Shown here piece by piece: positions 50,634-59,809 of a stretch of 64,000 nt of DNA. How positions within the stretch are numbered: position 1 is the stretch's first letter; each line of letters starts with the position of its first letter. A program made the translations under genes and the position numbers. The DNA lies in the NCBI RefSeq assembly GCF_020687685.1, contig NZ_JAJEWM010000001.1:1550001-1614000 (forward strand). The letters run 5' to 3'. This stretch comes from Tessaracoccus sp. OS52 (lineage in GTDB: Bacteria > Actinomycetota > Actinomycetes > Propionibacteriales > Propionibacteriaceae). Under the pieces are notes generated by a model, which was given only the letters and a program-made list of their open reading frames with translations, made no database searches and was not told the origin of the DNA.

Positions 50634-51113
50634 TCAGCGCCAATCCCGCTCGGCGATGGCGGCCGCGACGTTGGGCGGCACGTAGGCCGTGACGTCGCCC
50701 CGCAGCTTCATCACGGTCCGCAGGATGGTGCTGGAGAGGGTGACGTGCTGCCGGGCGGCGGGGAGCAGCACGGTCTCCAGGCCCGTGAGGCCGTGGTTCA
50801 TGTGGGCCATCTGGAGCTCGAAGTCGAAGTCGGCACCGAACCTGAGGCCCTTGACGACCGCGGTGATGCCGCGTTGCGCACAGAAGTCCACCAGCAGTCC
50901 GTCGATCTCCTCCACCTCGACGCCCTTGATACCCGCGACCGCACCTCGCACGAGGTCGATCCGCTGTTCCCCGAACAGGTACTTCTTCGTGTCGTTCTTC
51001 CCGACGCCCACGAGCACGGACCCGAACAGGTCCCGGGCGCGTTCGATGATGTCGAGGTGACCCAGCGTGATCGGGTCGAAGGACCCCGGGCAGAGCACCC
51101 TGGTGGTGTTCAT
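50634..51113 (-). CDS. coaD: pantetheine-phosphate adenylyltransferase
   Basis: 159 aa. Penultimate step of coenzyme A synthesis. The nucleotidyltransferase motif is CPGSFDPITLGHLDII, with GLRFGADFDFELQMAHMN binding phosphopantetheine. The ISSS-type loop is changed to TLSSTILR, still within family variation. Starts inside the rsmD stop (ATGA). Confidence 0.96.
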   Translation of the reverse strand: MNTTRVLCPGSFDPITLGHLDIIERARDLFGSVLVGVGKNDTKKYLFGEQRIDLVRGAVAGIKGVEVEEIDGLLVDFCAQRGITAVVKGLRFGADFDFELQMAHMNHGLTGLETVLLPAARQHVTLSSTILRTVMKLRGDVTAYVPPNVAAAIAERDWR

Positions 51114-51700
51114 TGCGGCTCCTCAGCGTCGCGGAACGCCCCGAAGTGGAGCGTGCTCTCACCGTAGCGGCGATCCCACACGTCGGTGAACTGCGCAGGC
51201 CAGACGGGCGGGGCCGAGCGGGACGATCGTTCCAGCACCACCAGTGCGTCCGCCAGGAGGACTTCCGCTGCCAGGAGCCTCCCCAGGATCCGGTCCACCG
51301 TCTCCCCCGCAAGGTCGTAGGGCGGGTCGAGGAGTACCAGGTCGAACCGGCCGGGTGGCGACTTGAGGGCGGCGTCGACGGAGCCTCCGTTGACCTCCAC
51401 CGGAAGGCCGGTACGGGCGGCGTTGTCCCTGATCACGGCGGATGTGCGGTTGTCCACGCAGACCACGCGCGCAGCACCCCTGCTGGCCGCCTCCAGCCCG
51501 AGCCCCCCGCTGCCGGAGAACAGGTCCAGCACCGCGACGTCCGCCAGTTGTCGGGCCGGGTCCGAGTCCACCGTGCCGAACCAGGTGGCGAGGGAGGAGA
51601 ACAGCGCTTCCTTGACACGGTCCGTGGTCGGCCGCGTGCTGTCCCCCTTCGGCGAGGCCAGCCGCATCCCCTTGGCCCGTCCGGCGATGATCCTGGACAT
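51110..51700 (-). CDS. rsmD: 16S rRNA (guanine966-N2)-methyltransferase RsmD
   Basis: 196 aa. SAM motif VLDLFSGSGGLGLEAASRGA and the N6/N2-methylase catalytic DPPY in LVLLDPPYDL. MSRIIAGRAKGMRL opens the protein, with RPTTDRVKEALFSSL near residue 23. It modifies 16S G966 (E. coli numbering). Coupled to coaD downstream and shares one base with the recG stop. Confidence 0.96.
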   Translation of the reverse strand: MSRIIAGRAKGMRLASPKGDSTRPTTDRVKEALFSSLATWFGTVDSDPARQLADVAVLDLFSGSGGLGLEAASRGAARVVCVDNRTSAVIRDNAARTGLPVEVNGGSVDAALKSPPGRFDLVLLDPPYDLAGETVDRILGRLLAAEVLLADALVVLERSSRSAPPVWPAQFTDVWDRRYGESTLHFGAFRDAEEPQ

Positions 51701-53904
51701 CAGTGCTTCTCCAGCCAGTCGCCGGCCGCGACGAGTTCTGCGGCGGTGATCAGGTCCGCCAGTTTCGGGTCGGATTCCGCGCGCGTGTCGGACAGGACGC
51801 GACCCGCCAGCTCCCGGGCCTGCTGGATGAGCTCCTGGTCCGTCAACACCCGCAACAGCTTCAGTGAGGACTGCCCTGATTGGGCGGCTCCCAGCACGTC
51901 ACCCTCGCGCCGCAGCTCAAGGTCGCGCTCCGCCAGCTGGAACCCGTCGGTGCTCGCCACCACCGCATCCAGGCGCTCGACGGCGGTGAGGTTGTCCTCT
52001 CCCGGGGACGCCAGCAGGAGGCACAGCCCGGGATGGGAGCCTCTGCCGATTCGTCCGCGCAACTGGTGCAGCTGGGAGATGCCGAACCTGTCCGCGTCCA
52101 TCACGACCATGACAGAGGCGTTCGGGACGTCCACACCCACCTCGATGACGGTGGTGGCGACGAGGACATCGGTGCGTCCGGCGACGAAGTCCGCCATTGC
52201 GGCGTCGCGTTCCGCCGCCGGCTGCTTGCCGTGGACCATTCCCAGTTCGAGCCCCCTGAGCGGTCCCTCCGCCAACTGGGGCAGCAGCTCGGTGACGGCG
52301 GTGAGCCCCTCACCCGCCTCCAGGTCGGCGTCGGTCTGCTTGCCGGTGATGGCGGGACACACGATGAAGGCCTGCCTGCCAGAAGCGACCTCCTCCCGGA
52401 TGCGCTCCCAGGCCCGCTCCACCCAGGTGGGCTGCGAGCGCGTGTCCACCGCCACCGTCTGGACCGGAGACCGGCCCGCGGGCAATTCCCGGAGTTCGGA
52501 CACCGCGAGGTCACCGAAGACGGTCATGGCCAGCGAGCGAGGAATCGGAGTGGCCGTCATGACGAGGGTGTGCGGCTGGCGTTGCGCCTTGGCCGCCAGC
52601 GCGGCCCGCTGTTCGACGCCGAAGCGGTGCTGCTCGTCGATGACGACCAGGCCAAGGTCCCGAAAGGTCACCGGATCACTCAGCAGGGCGTGGGTGCCGA
52701 TGACGATGCCCGCCTCGCCCCGCTCGACGTCGGCCAGCACCTCGCGCTTGGCCGCGGCCGTCCTCGCCCCGGTGAGCAGTGCCACCGCCGTCGCCTCCGG
52801 ATGGGCGCCCAGCTGCTGTCCCGCCCCGAGGTCACCCAGGAGCCTGGTGATCGTGTCATGGTGCTGCTTGGCGAGCACCTCCGTGGGCGCGAGCATGGCG
52901 GCCTGCCCACCGGCGTCGACGACGGCGAGCATCGCCCGCAGCGCGACGATCGTCTTCCCGGAGCCGACCTCTCCCTGCAGGAGCCGGTGCATCGGGTGGC
53001 CGGCGGCAAGATCGGAGAAGATCTGGTCGCCGACGTCGCGCTGGCCCTTCGTGAGCGTGAACGGCAGCCTCTCGTCGAAGGCGCTCAGCAGACCACCGGC
53101 GCGGCGCACGCGGGGCGTTGCAGCCTGTCCCGCGAGTTGGGCGCGACGATGCATCATCGCGAGTTGCATGCCGAAGGCCTCGTCGAACCGCAGGCGGGCG
53201 ATTCCCTTCTCCGCGTCTGCCTTGTCGACGGGCTCATGGACCTCCGTCAGGGCCTGGTTGAACGGGAGGACGCCGGCCTCCTCGACCACCCAGTCCGGAA
53301 GCGTGTCACCCAGTGCTCTCACTCCGGGAAGCACGAGCTGGATGGACTCGGCGATGGTCCAGGTGGGGAGCTTGCCGGTGGCGGGATAGAGGCCCACCAT
53401 CGTCGAGCGTTGCACGGCGCGTGCCATGGCGGCCCGCGAGTCAGACTTCTTGGCCGTGACCTGCCCGGCGCCGTCGATGATGACGAAGTCCGGGTGCGAC
53501 AGTTGGAACTCGTCCTGAAAGACCCCCACCTTGCCGATGAAGATCCCCCGGCTGCCCGGCGACAGGAGCTTCGCCCACCACTTGGCGAGGTGGTCCTTGG
53601 GAGCGAACAGCGTGATCCGCAGGTACCGGCTGCCGTCGGTGAGGATGGACTCCACGCGCTGCTTGCTGCCGTACTTGATGTCGGTGCGGTGGACCTTCGC
53701 AACGAGCGCCACCTCGTCACCGACTCGAAGCGACTCGAAGTCACTCATCTCCGTACCCGGGAGGTAGCGACGGGGGGTGTGACGAACCAGGTCACCCACG
53801 GTCTCGATCCCGAGCTTGACGAACTGCTCGGCGGTCTTGGCGCCCACCACGTCGCGTAATCCGCGATTCAACTCACGGTGGATCTCGGTGCGCCATCTGA
53901 CCAT
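51700..53904 (-). CDS. recG: ATP-dependent DNA helicase RecG
   Basis: 734 aa. Remodels stalled forks and Holliday junctions. An N-terminal wedge OB-fold domain, then helicase motifs I LLQGEVGSGKT, Ia LAPTEVLAKQH, II DEQHRFGV (DEQH box), III TATPIPRSLA, V ATTVIEVGVDVPNA and VI LHQLRGRIGRG. ATG 53904 (MVRWRTEIHREL) fits the family start. A DAK-domain gene often found between recG and rpmB in actinobacteria is absent here. Confidence 0.96.
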   Translation of the reverse strand: MVRWRTEIHRELNRGLRDVVGAKTAEQFVKLGIETVGDLVRHTPRRYLPGTEMSDFESLRVGDEVALVAKVHRTDIKYGSKQRVESILTDGSRYLRITLFAPKDHLAKWWAKLLSPGSRGIFIGKVGVFQDEFQLSHPDFVIIDGAGQVTAKKSDSRAAMARAVQRSTMVGLYPATGKLPTWTIAESIQLVLPGVRALGDTLPDWVVEEAGVLPFNQALTEVHEPVDKADAEKGIARLRFDEAFGMQLAMMHRRAQLAGQAATPRVRRAGGLLSAFDERLPFTLTKGQRDVGDQIFSDLAAGHPMHRLLQGEVGSGKTIVALRAMLAVVDAGGQAAMLAPTEVLAKQHHDTITRLLGDLGAGQQLGAHPEATAVALLTGARTAAAKREVLADVERGEAGIVIGTHALLSDPVTFRDLGLVVIDEQHRFGVEQRAALAAKAQRQPHTLVMTATPIPRSLAMTVFGDLAVSELRELPAGRSPVQTVAVDTRSQPTWVERAWERIREEVASGRQAFIVCPAITGKQTDADLEAGEGLTAVTELLPQLAEGPLRGLELGMVHGKQPAAERDAAMADFVAGRTDVLVATTVIEVGVDVPNASVMVVMDADRFGISQLHQLRGRIGRGSHPGLCLLLASPGEDNLTAVERLDAVVASTDGFQLAERDLELRREGDVLGAAQSGQSSLKLLRVLTDQELIQQARELAGRVLSDTRAESDPKLADLITAAELVAAGDWLEKH

Positions 53905-53991
53905 GCCGGGAAGCCTACAAGGCGCCACTGACGCGCGTCCGGCCACTGGCCGTGGCTGTGGAGAACCCTCTGCTGGCAGCCAGAGGAACGC

Positions 53992-54024
53992 AGATGACCC
54001 GTGGCCGGCGGCCACGGGTCATCT
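53992..54024 (-). terminator. strong hairpin terminator after rpmB
   Basis: A perfect 15-bp inverted repeat: AGATGACCCGTGGCC (53992-54006), loop GGC, GGCCACGGGTCATCT (54010-54024). It starts 26 bases past the rpmB stop and separates it from recG. The T tract is short (TCTGCGTTCC on the minus strand), so termination may be hairpin-driven. Confidence 0.75.
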
Positions 54025-54049
54025 TCAGATCTCTTGGTCTACAGCGAGG

Positions 54050-54235
54050 TCAGCGTGAGACCTTGCCTGCCTTGAGGCAGGAGGTGCACACGTTGACACG
54101 CTTGGGGGTGCCGGCGACGATGGCACGAACGCGCTGGATGTTCGGGTTCCAGCGGCGGTTGGTCTTCTTCTTGGACCAGGGCACGTTGTGACCGAAGCCG
54201 GGTCCCTTGGCGCAAACATCACATACGGCGGCCAC
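54050..54235 (-). CDS. rpmB: 50S ribosomal protein L28
   Basis: 61 aa. The GTG at 54235 gives VAAVCDVCAKGPGFGHNVP, the family start. Cys pairs CDVC and CTSC are zinc ligands, so this is the zinc-binding C+ paralogue. SKKKTNRRWNPNIQRVR is the rRNA-binding core. The longer open frame to 54328 is rejected. Confidence 0.97.
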   Translation of the reverse strand: MAAVCDVCAKGPGFGHNVPWSKKKTNRRWNPNIQRVRAIVAGTPKRVNVCTSCLKAGKVSR

Positions 54236-54367
54236 TGGAATCTCCCTTGTTGCTTGCCCGGGACGCGGTTGCGTCCGGATGATCGTGAACTGCCCGACGA
54301 CGATGGCCGTGGGCAACCTGTAGATCATAACCGAGGGCCCATCGATTCACAAAGTCCGGCCCTTCGG

Positions 54368-56044
54368 TCAGGTGCTGACCACCACGGGAACGATCATCGG
54401 GCGGCGGCGCAGGCGCTTGGAGACCCAGGCGCCCATGATCCTGCGGATGACCTGCTGCAGGCGATAGGTGTCGTCGACACCCTCGTCGAGGGCCTTGACC
54501 AGCGCTTCAGCGACCTGCTTTCGGACGTCGTCGAAGACCGAGGGCTCCTCGGCGAAGCCGCGGGCGTTGATCTCGGGTCCGCTGATCAGTTCCAGGTTGT
54601 GCAGGCTGACCACTGCGACGATCGAGATGAAGCCCTCCTCGCCGAGGATCATGCGGTCGGTGAGGGATTCGGAGATGTCACCCACCGTGGAACCGTCCAC
54701 GAAGATGTAGGAGGCGTCGATCCGTCCGACCTTCCGGGCACGGCCGTTCACGAGGTCGACGGCGTCGCCGTCCTCGGCCACGATCACGCGCTCCGCCGGG
54801 ACGCCAGTCGAGATCGCCAGCTTCGCATTGGCTATCAGGTGCCGGATCTCCCCGTGCACGGGCATGACGTTCTTCGGGGTGAGGATGTTGTAGCAGTACA
54901 GCAGTTCCCCGGCCGAGGCGTGTCCGGAGACGTGGACGAGCGCGTTGCCCTTGTGGACCACCTGGGCGCCGAGCTTCGACAACCCGTTGATGACCCGGTA
55001 CACCGAGTTCTCGTTGCCCGGGATCAGGGAGGAGGCCAGCAGCACGATGTCGCCCGGCGCCACCTCGATGACCGGGTGCTCCTTGTTGGCGATCCGGCTG
55101 AGGGCCGCGAGGGGTTCTCCCTGGGAGCCGGTGGAGACGATGACCACCCGGTCCTCGGGGTACTTGTCGATGTCCTTGAGTTCGATGAGGGTGTCGGCCG
55201 GCACCTTGAGGTAACCCATGTCCCGGGCGGTGGCCATGTTGCGTACCATCGAGCGTCCGACGTAGACCACCTTGCGGCCATGCCGGACCGCCAGGTTCAG
55301 GACCTGCTGCACGCGGTGCACGTGGCTCGCGAAACAGGCCACGATCAGCTTCTGGCGGGCCTGGTCGAACACCCGCGCCAGCGCGGGCTCTACGTCCTTC
55401 TCCGGAGTGGTGAAACCAGGGACCTCGGAGTTGGTGGAGTCGACCATGAACAGGTCGATGCCCTCCTCCGCGAGGCGTGCGAACGCTCGCAGGTCTGTGA
55501 TGCGACCGTCCAGCGGCAACTGGTCCAGCTTGAAGTCGCCGGTGTGCAGGACCGTGCCCGCCGCGGTGCGGATGGCGACGGCGAGCGCGTCGGGGATGGA
55601 GTGGTTGACGGCGATGAACTCGAAGTCGTAGGCACCCTGCCGCAGCCGTTGGCCCTCGTGCACCTCGTTGAGCTGGGTGCCGCGGATCCGGTGCTCCTTG
55701 AGCTTGTTGCCCAGGAAGGCCAGCGTCAGCCGGGAGCCGTAGATGGGGATGTCGGAACGCTTGCGCAGCAGGTAGGGGACGGCGCCGATGTGGTCCTCGT
55801 GACCGTGGGTGAGCACCAGGGCCACGATGTCGTCGAGCCGGTCGTCGAGGTAGTTCAGGGCGGGCAGGATCAGGTCCACTCCGGGGTGCTGGTCCTCGGG
55901 GAACAGGACGCCGCAGTCCACCAGGGCTATCTGGCCGTCGATCTCGAAGGCCGCCATGTTGCGGCCCACGTCACCGAGCCCGCCGAGGGGGATGACGCGC
56001 AGGGCGCCTGGCTTCAGCTTGGGCAGGGTCTTCAGATCATTCAC
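54368..56044 (-). CDS. rnj: ribonuclease J
   Basis: 558 aa beta-CASP metallo-beta-lactamase with 5'-3' exo- and endoribonuclease activity, central to mRNA decay. The zinc motif is LTHGHEDHIGAVPYLL. Further motifs are HTGDFKLDQ, VDSTNSEVPG, SMVRNMATA and the C-terminal dimer domain with HVSGHASAGEL and PVHGEIRHL. The GTG at 56044 starts the protein. A GNAT gene diverges 52 bases away. In many actinobacteria rnj follows dapB/dapA; here only dapB is near. Confidence 0.95.
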   Translation of the reverse strand: MNDLKTLPKLKPGALRVIPLGGLGDVGRNMAAFEIDGQIALVDCGVLFPEDQHPGVDLILPALNYLDDRLDDIVALVLTHGHEDHIGAVPYLLRKRSDIPIYGSRLTLAFLGNKLKEHRIRGTQLNEVHEGQRLRQGAYDFEFIAVNHSIPDALAVAIRTAAGTVLHTGDFKLDQLPLDGRITDLRAFARLAEEGIDLFMVDSTNSEVPGFTTPEKDVEPALARVFDQARQKLIVACFASHVHRVQQVLNLAVRHGRKVVYVGRSMVRNMATARDMGYLKVPADTLIELKDIDKYPEDRVVIVSTGSQGEPLAALSRIANKEHPVIEVAPGDIVLLASSLIPGNENSVYRVINGLSKLGAQVVHKGNALVHVSGHASAGELLYCYNILTPKNVMPVHGEIRHLIANAKLAISTGVPAERVIVAEDGDAVDLVNGRARKVGRIDASYIFVDGSTVGDISESLTDRMILGEEGFISIVAVVSLHNLELISGPEINARGFAEEPSVFDDVRKQVAEALVKALDEGVDDTYRLQQVIRRIMGAWVSKRLRRRPMIVPVVVST

Positions 56045-56096
56045 CCCGTCAGCCTAGTCCAAAGGCCTCTTCGGAAGAACGCATAGACTGGCGCGC

Positions 56097-56627
56097 ATGC
56101 CCGTTCCAGACTCGGTCCGTCTCGCACTGCCCGCGGAGGCCGTTGACGTCGCACGGCTCCAGCGGAAGGCCTGGGGGGCCAACCCGGTGCTGGCCCGCGC
56201 GCTCACCGAGGTCACCGCCGACGAGACCGCGCGCGCCTGGCACGAGGCGATTGCCCGGCCACCGCTGGCGCACCTGAGAGTGCTCGTCGCACAGGCCTCG
56301 GGAATGATCGTCGGATTCGCCGTGACCGGGCCCAGCAATGACCCGGATGCGGCTCCGACAGACGGCCTCATCGCGGAGTTCATCGTCGACGAGGACTCGG
56401 TCGAGGCGGGGCACAGCTCCAGGCTGATCAACGCCGCCGTCGACACCCTGCGAGCCGACGGCTACGAGGTGGCCACGATGTGGGTCCCGAGCGACGCCGA
56501 CGGCATGCGCCGATTCCTCGAGGAGTGCGGGTGGGCCACCGACGGCGCCCACCGCGAGGTGGGCCCGGAGGAGGGCGACGTCTCGATCAAACTGGTGCGC
56601 CTGCACAGCGACATCACCACGGGCTAG
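56097..56627 (+). CDS. GNAT family acetyltransferase
   Basis: 176 aa. GNAT-like topology with strand IVGFAVTGPSND, acetyl-CoA region DEDSVEAGHSSRLINAAVDTL and the late strand EVATMWVPSDADGMRRFLEECGW. The usual Q/RxxGxG/A loop is modified to EAGHSS. Substrate unknown. The 3' end overlaps the convergent dapB by 4 bases. Confidence 0.8.
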   Translation: MPVPDSVRLALPAEAVDVARLQRKAWGANPVLARALTEVTADETARAWHEAIARPPLAHLRVLVAQASGMIVGFAVTGPSNDPDAAPTDGLIAEFIVDEDSVEAGHSSRLINAAVDTLRADGYEVATMWVPSDADGMRRFLEECGWATDGAHREVGPEEGDVSIKLVRLHSDITTG

Positions 56628-57364
56628 ATCCCGAGCACATCCTCGATGCCGTCGGTGAAGCCCGGGTGGTCCACGACGTGCCGGATCCCCGCCACGACCC
56701 CGGGCATGAAACTGGTGCGCTCGAAGCTGTCGTGACGGATGGTGAGGGTCTCCCCCGCCGCACCGAGCAGCACCTCCTGGTGCGCCACCAACCCCTGCAG
56801 CCGGACACCGTGGATGTGGATTCCCTCCACGACCGCTCCGCGGGCACCACCGTCGAGCACCGTGGCGTCGGGGACCGGACCCATGTTGGCCGCCGCCCGG
56901 GCTTCGGCCACCTTGAGCGCCGTCGTCGTCGCGGTGCCCGAGGGCGCCTCGGCCTTGCCGGGGTGGTGCAGTTCGACGATCTCCACGCTCGGGAAGAACG
57001 GGGCGGCAAGGGCGGCGAACTTCATCATGAGTACCGCGCCGATGGAGAAGTTGGACGCGATCAGGATTCCGACGTCCGGGTGCTGCGAGCACAGCTCGCG
57101 GACGCGTTCCAGGCGCTCGGCGTTGAAGCCCGTGGTACCTATCACCTGGTGGATGCCATTGGCGAAGGCCCACTCGATGTTGTCCATGACGGCATCGGGG
57201 TGGGTGAAGTCCACCACCACCTGCGCCTCGCGCAGGTCATCGCGGGAGCCGTCGACATCCACTCCGCCGATTCCGACCATGCCTTCGGCCGCCTCGACGG
57301 CGCGAGCCACCTCGCTGCCCATCTTGCCGCCGACGCCGAAAACCCCGACCCGGATCTCACCCAT
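56624..57364 (-). CDS. dapB: 4-hydroxy-tetrahydrodipicolinate reductase
   Basis: 246 aa. NAD(P)H-dependent step of lysine and diaminopimelate synthesis. N-terminal GVFGVGGKMGSEVARAV nucleotide-binding loop, VIGTTGFNAE, ASNFSIGAVLMMKF and the substrate motif ELHHPGKAEAPSGTA. It feeds peptidoglycan cross-link synthesis. It lies after the FGGY kinase with a small gap; operon membership is uncertain. Confidence 0.95.
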   Translation of the reverse strand: MGEIRVGVFGVGGKMGSEVARAVEAAEGMVGIGGVDVDGSRDDLREAQVVVDFTHPDAVMDNIEWAFANGIHQVIGTTGFNAERLERVRELCSQHPDVGILIASNFSIGAVLMMKFAALAAPFFPSVEIVELHHPGKAEAPSGTATTTALKVAEARAAANMGPVPDATVLDGGARGAVVEGIHIHGVRLQGLVAHQEVLLGAAGETLTIRHDSFERTSFMPGVVAGIRHVVDHPGFTDGIEDVLGI

Positions 57365-57388
57365 GTGCGCCGCCTCCCGTGTGGTGTC

Positions 57389-58807
57389 CTACTCGGACCA
57401 CTGCCGGAACTCACGGTACCGCGCCAGGATGGCAGGGTCATGTTCGCCGGTGAGACGCCTTGCCCCCTCGGCCTGCCACTGCGGCGGAGTGTCGCCACCG
57501 GCCAGGACCCAGGCCGCCTGCCTGGCCGCACCAAGCGCCACGTACTCACCCGGGGTGGGAACCACGACGTCGGTTCCGAAGATCCTCGGCGCCAGTTCCT
57601 GGACCGCTCGGGATCGGGCGGCCCCGCCGGTCAGCACGACCTCGTTGATCTGCACCCCGTGGACCTTGATGGCCTCCATGCCCTCGGCAAGCAGACAGAG
57701 CAGGCCGTTGAAGGCCGCCCTGGCCAGGTTCTGGCGGGTGAAGGAGGCATGGGTGAGACCGTGGAGACTGGCCTGCGCCGTCGGCAGGTTCGGGGTGCGC
57801 TCGCCCCCGAAGTAGGGCACCAGCACCGCTCCGCCGGCGTCGGCTGCCGCGGCGAGCGCCAGCCTGCTGAGCTCGTCGTGGTCGACGTCGAGCAGCTTGG
57901 CCGCGGCATCCAGGATCTGCGCTCCGTTGAGCGTGACGGCCAGCGGGAGGTAGCGGCCGGTGGCGTCGGCGAAGCCGGCGACCAGACCGCTCGGATCGTT
58001 GACCGGCGTGTCGCTGACGACGCCGACGACGCCGGAGGTCCCCAGCGAGACCGACGTCATGCCCGCGGCCAGCCCCAGACCGAGGGCGCCACCGGCGTTG
58101 TCGCCGCAGCCGGGGCCGAGCGCCGCGCCGTCGCCGCCGTACCTGCCTACGACCTCGCTGGGGCCGGCCACCCGCGGCAGCCTGATACCGGCCGGGTCAC
58201 GGCGGGTGGCCAGTTCCAGCAGTTCGGGCAGGTAGGTGTTGTTGGTGGAGTCGAAGTAGCCGGTTCCGGAGGCGTCGGAACGGTCTGTGACCAGGTCCGC
58301 GACGTCCGAGGAGCCGGACAGCTTCCAGGTGAGCCAGTCGTGCGGGAGGCAGACCGCGGCCACGCGGTCCATGTTGTCGGGCTCGGCATCGGCCAGCCAC
58401 CGCAGCTTGGTCACCGTGAGGGAAGCCACCGGCACGCTGCCGACGCGTTGCGCCCAGGCCCTGCGCCCGGATTCCACCGACCCATCCCCCAGCTCGGCGA
58501 CGAGGTCGCTGGCGGCCTGCCCGGACCTGGTGTCGTTCCAGAGCAGGGCGTCCCGGACGACCTCGCCGTCGGCGTCCAGGCAGACCATGCCGTGCTGCTG
58601 GCCCGACACGCTGATGGCCTCGACGTCGCCCAGGCCCCCGGCTTGCTCGATGGCCTCCTGCAGGGCACTCCACCATGCGCCGGGGGCAACCGAGGTGCCC
58701 TCCGGGTGGCGGGCCCTGCCCTCACGGACGATTGCTCCCGTCGCGGCGTCGGCTACCACCACCTTGCTGGACTGCGTCGAGGAGTCGATTCCCGCTACGA
58801 GCGACAT
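57389..58807 (-). CDS. xylB: FGGY family carbohydrate kinase (xylulokinase-like)
   Basis: 472 aa. The phosphate-binding loop is [14 protein letters not shown], with [11 protein letters not shown], the catalytic Asp in LLWNDTRSG, and adenosine-binding [22 protein letters not shown] toward the C-terminus. QQHGMV is typical of xylulokinases, but other pentulose or polyol substrates are possible. It is the last gene of a minus-strand SBP-ATPase-permease-kinase operon, so it probably phosphorylates the imported sugar or its isomer. Confidence 0.85.
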   Translation of the reverse strand: MSLVAGIDSSTQSSKVVVADAATGAIVREGRARHPEGTSVAPGAWWSALQEAIEQAGGLGDVEAISVSGQQHGMVCLDADGEVVRDALLWNDTRSGQAASDLVAELGDGSVESGRRAWAQRVGSVPVASLTVTKLRWLADAEPDNMDRVAAVCLPHDWLTWKLSGSSDVADLVTDRSDASGTGYFDSTNNTYLPELLELATRRDPAGIRLPRVAGPSEVVGRYGGDGAALGPGCGDNAGGALGLGLAAGMTSVSLGTSGVVGVVSDTPVNDPSGLVAGFADATGRYLPLAVTLNGAQILDAAAKLLDVDHDELSRLALAAAADAGGAVLVPYFGGERTPNLPTAQASLHGLTHASFTRQNLARAAFNGLLCLLAEGMEAIKVHGVQINEVVLTGGAARSRAVQELAPRIFGTDVVVPTPGEYVALGAARQAAWVLAGGDTPPQWQAEGARRLTGEHDPAILARYREFRQWSE

Positions 58808-58816
58808 GTCCGGCTC

Positions 58817-59809
58817 TCAGGACTTGCTCAGGCGCCGCAGGCTGTCGATCGTGACGGCCACGACGATGACGATGCCCTTGACGATGAGCTGGTAGAAGAA
58901 CGGGACGTTCATGAGCACGAGCCCGTTGGACAGCACTCCGATGATCAGCGCACCCACCAGCGTGCCGAGGATGCGTCCCCTGCCACCGGCCAGGGACGTG
59001 CCGCCGAGGACGACAGCGGCGATCGCGTCCAGTTCGTAGCTCTGCCCGGCAGTCGGCTGGGCGGAGAGCACACGCGCGGAGAAGATGATGCCTGCGAGGC
59101 CAGCGGCGGCACCGGCGATCGTGTAGACCGAAAGCAGCGTCCGCTTGACGTTGATACCCGCGAGTCGGGCGGCCTCGATGTTGCCGCCGACGGCGTAGAC
59201 GTGGCGACCGAACTTGGTGCGCTCCAGGATGAACCAGAACAGCACGTAGACGAGCACCATGACCACGACGGGCGTGGGGATGCCCGCCACCGCCCCGTTC
59301 CCGATGGCCCGGTAGCCAAGGTCCGAGGCGATCAGGGGCTGCCCCTCCAGCAGGGAGTACGCCGCACCGCGCAGATAGGTCATCGAACCCAGCGTCACGA
59401 TGAACGCCGGCAACGCGAGCCATGCCACGAAGGCCCCGTTCACAAAGCCTGCGATGGCGCCGACCAGGATCCCGCCCAGGACCGCGAGGACCGAGGGGGT
59501 GCCGGTGACGAACAGCAGCACGCCCGCCACACCTGAGACGGCCAGGATGGATCCCACCGAAAGGTCGATGCCCCCGGTGATGATGATCATGGTCATGCCA
59601 GCGGCGAGGATGGCGTTGATCGAGACCGAGCGTGCGACGTTGAGCCCGTTGTCAACGCTCAGGAAGGCCGGCGCCATGATTGCCATGAAGGCACAAAGCA
59701 GGATGAGGACGGCGAAGATGCCGACCTTGTCCCACCAGTAGCCGACCTTGGCGAGGACGTTTCGGGTCCCGGGTGAGACCTGGGTTGCGGATACGGTGTC
59801 GGTGCTCAT
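58817..59809 (-). CDS. sugar ABC transporter permease (CUT2, RbsC-like)
   Basis: 330 aa, 8-10 transmembrane helices. Family signatures include MIIITGGIDLSVGSILA, ALPAFIVTLGSMTYLRG, YAVGGNIEAARLAGI and VLGGTSLAGGRGRILGT. It forms the homodimeric channel of a ribose/xylose-type importer. The ATG overlaps the ATPase stop by 4 bases. Confidence 0.94.
   Translation of the reverse strand: MSTDTVSATQVSPGTRNVLAKVGYWWDKVGIFAVLILLCAFMAIMAPAFLSVDNGLNVARSVSINAILAAGMTMIIITGGIDLSVGSILAVSGVAGVLLFVTGTPSVLAVLGGILVGAIAGFVNGAFVAWLALPAFIVTLGSMTYLRGAAYSLLEGQPLIASDLGYRAIGNGAVAGIPTPVVVMVLVYVLFWFILERTKFGRHVYAVGGNIEAARLAGINVKRTLLSVYTIAGAAAGLAGIIFSARVLSAQPTAGQSYELDAIAAVVLGGTSLAGGRGRILGTLVGALIIGVLSNGLVLMNVPFFYQLIVKGIVIVVAVTIDSLRRLSKS

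Noticed and set aside
56480-59536. Open frame of about 1000 codons on the plus strand opposite dapB, the FGGY kinase and permease
   Set aside because: Shadow of three well-supported minus-strand genes; composition is typical of an antisense frame in high-GC DNA.
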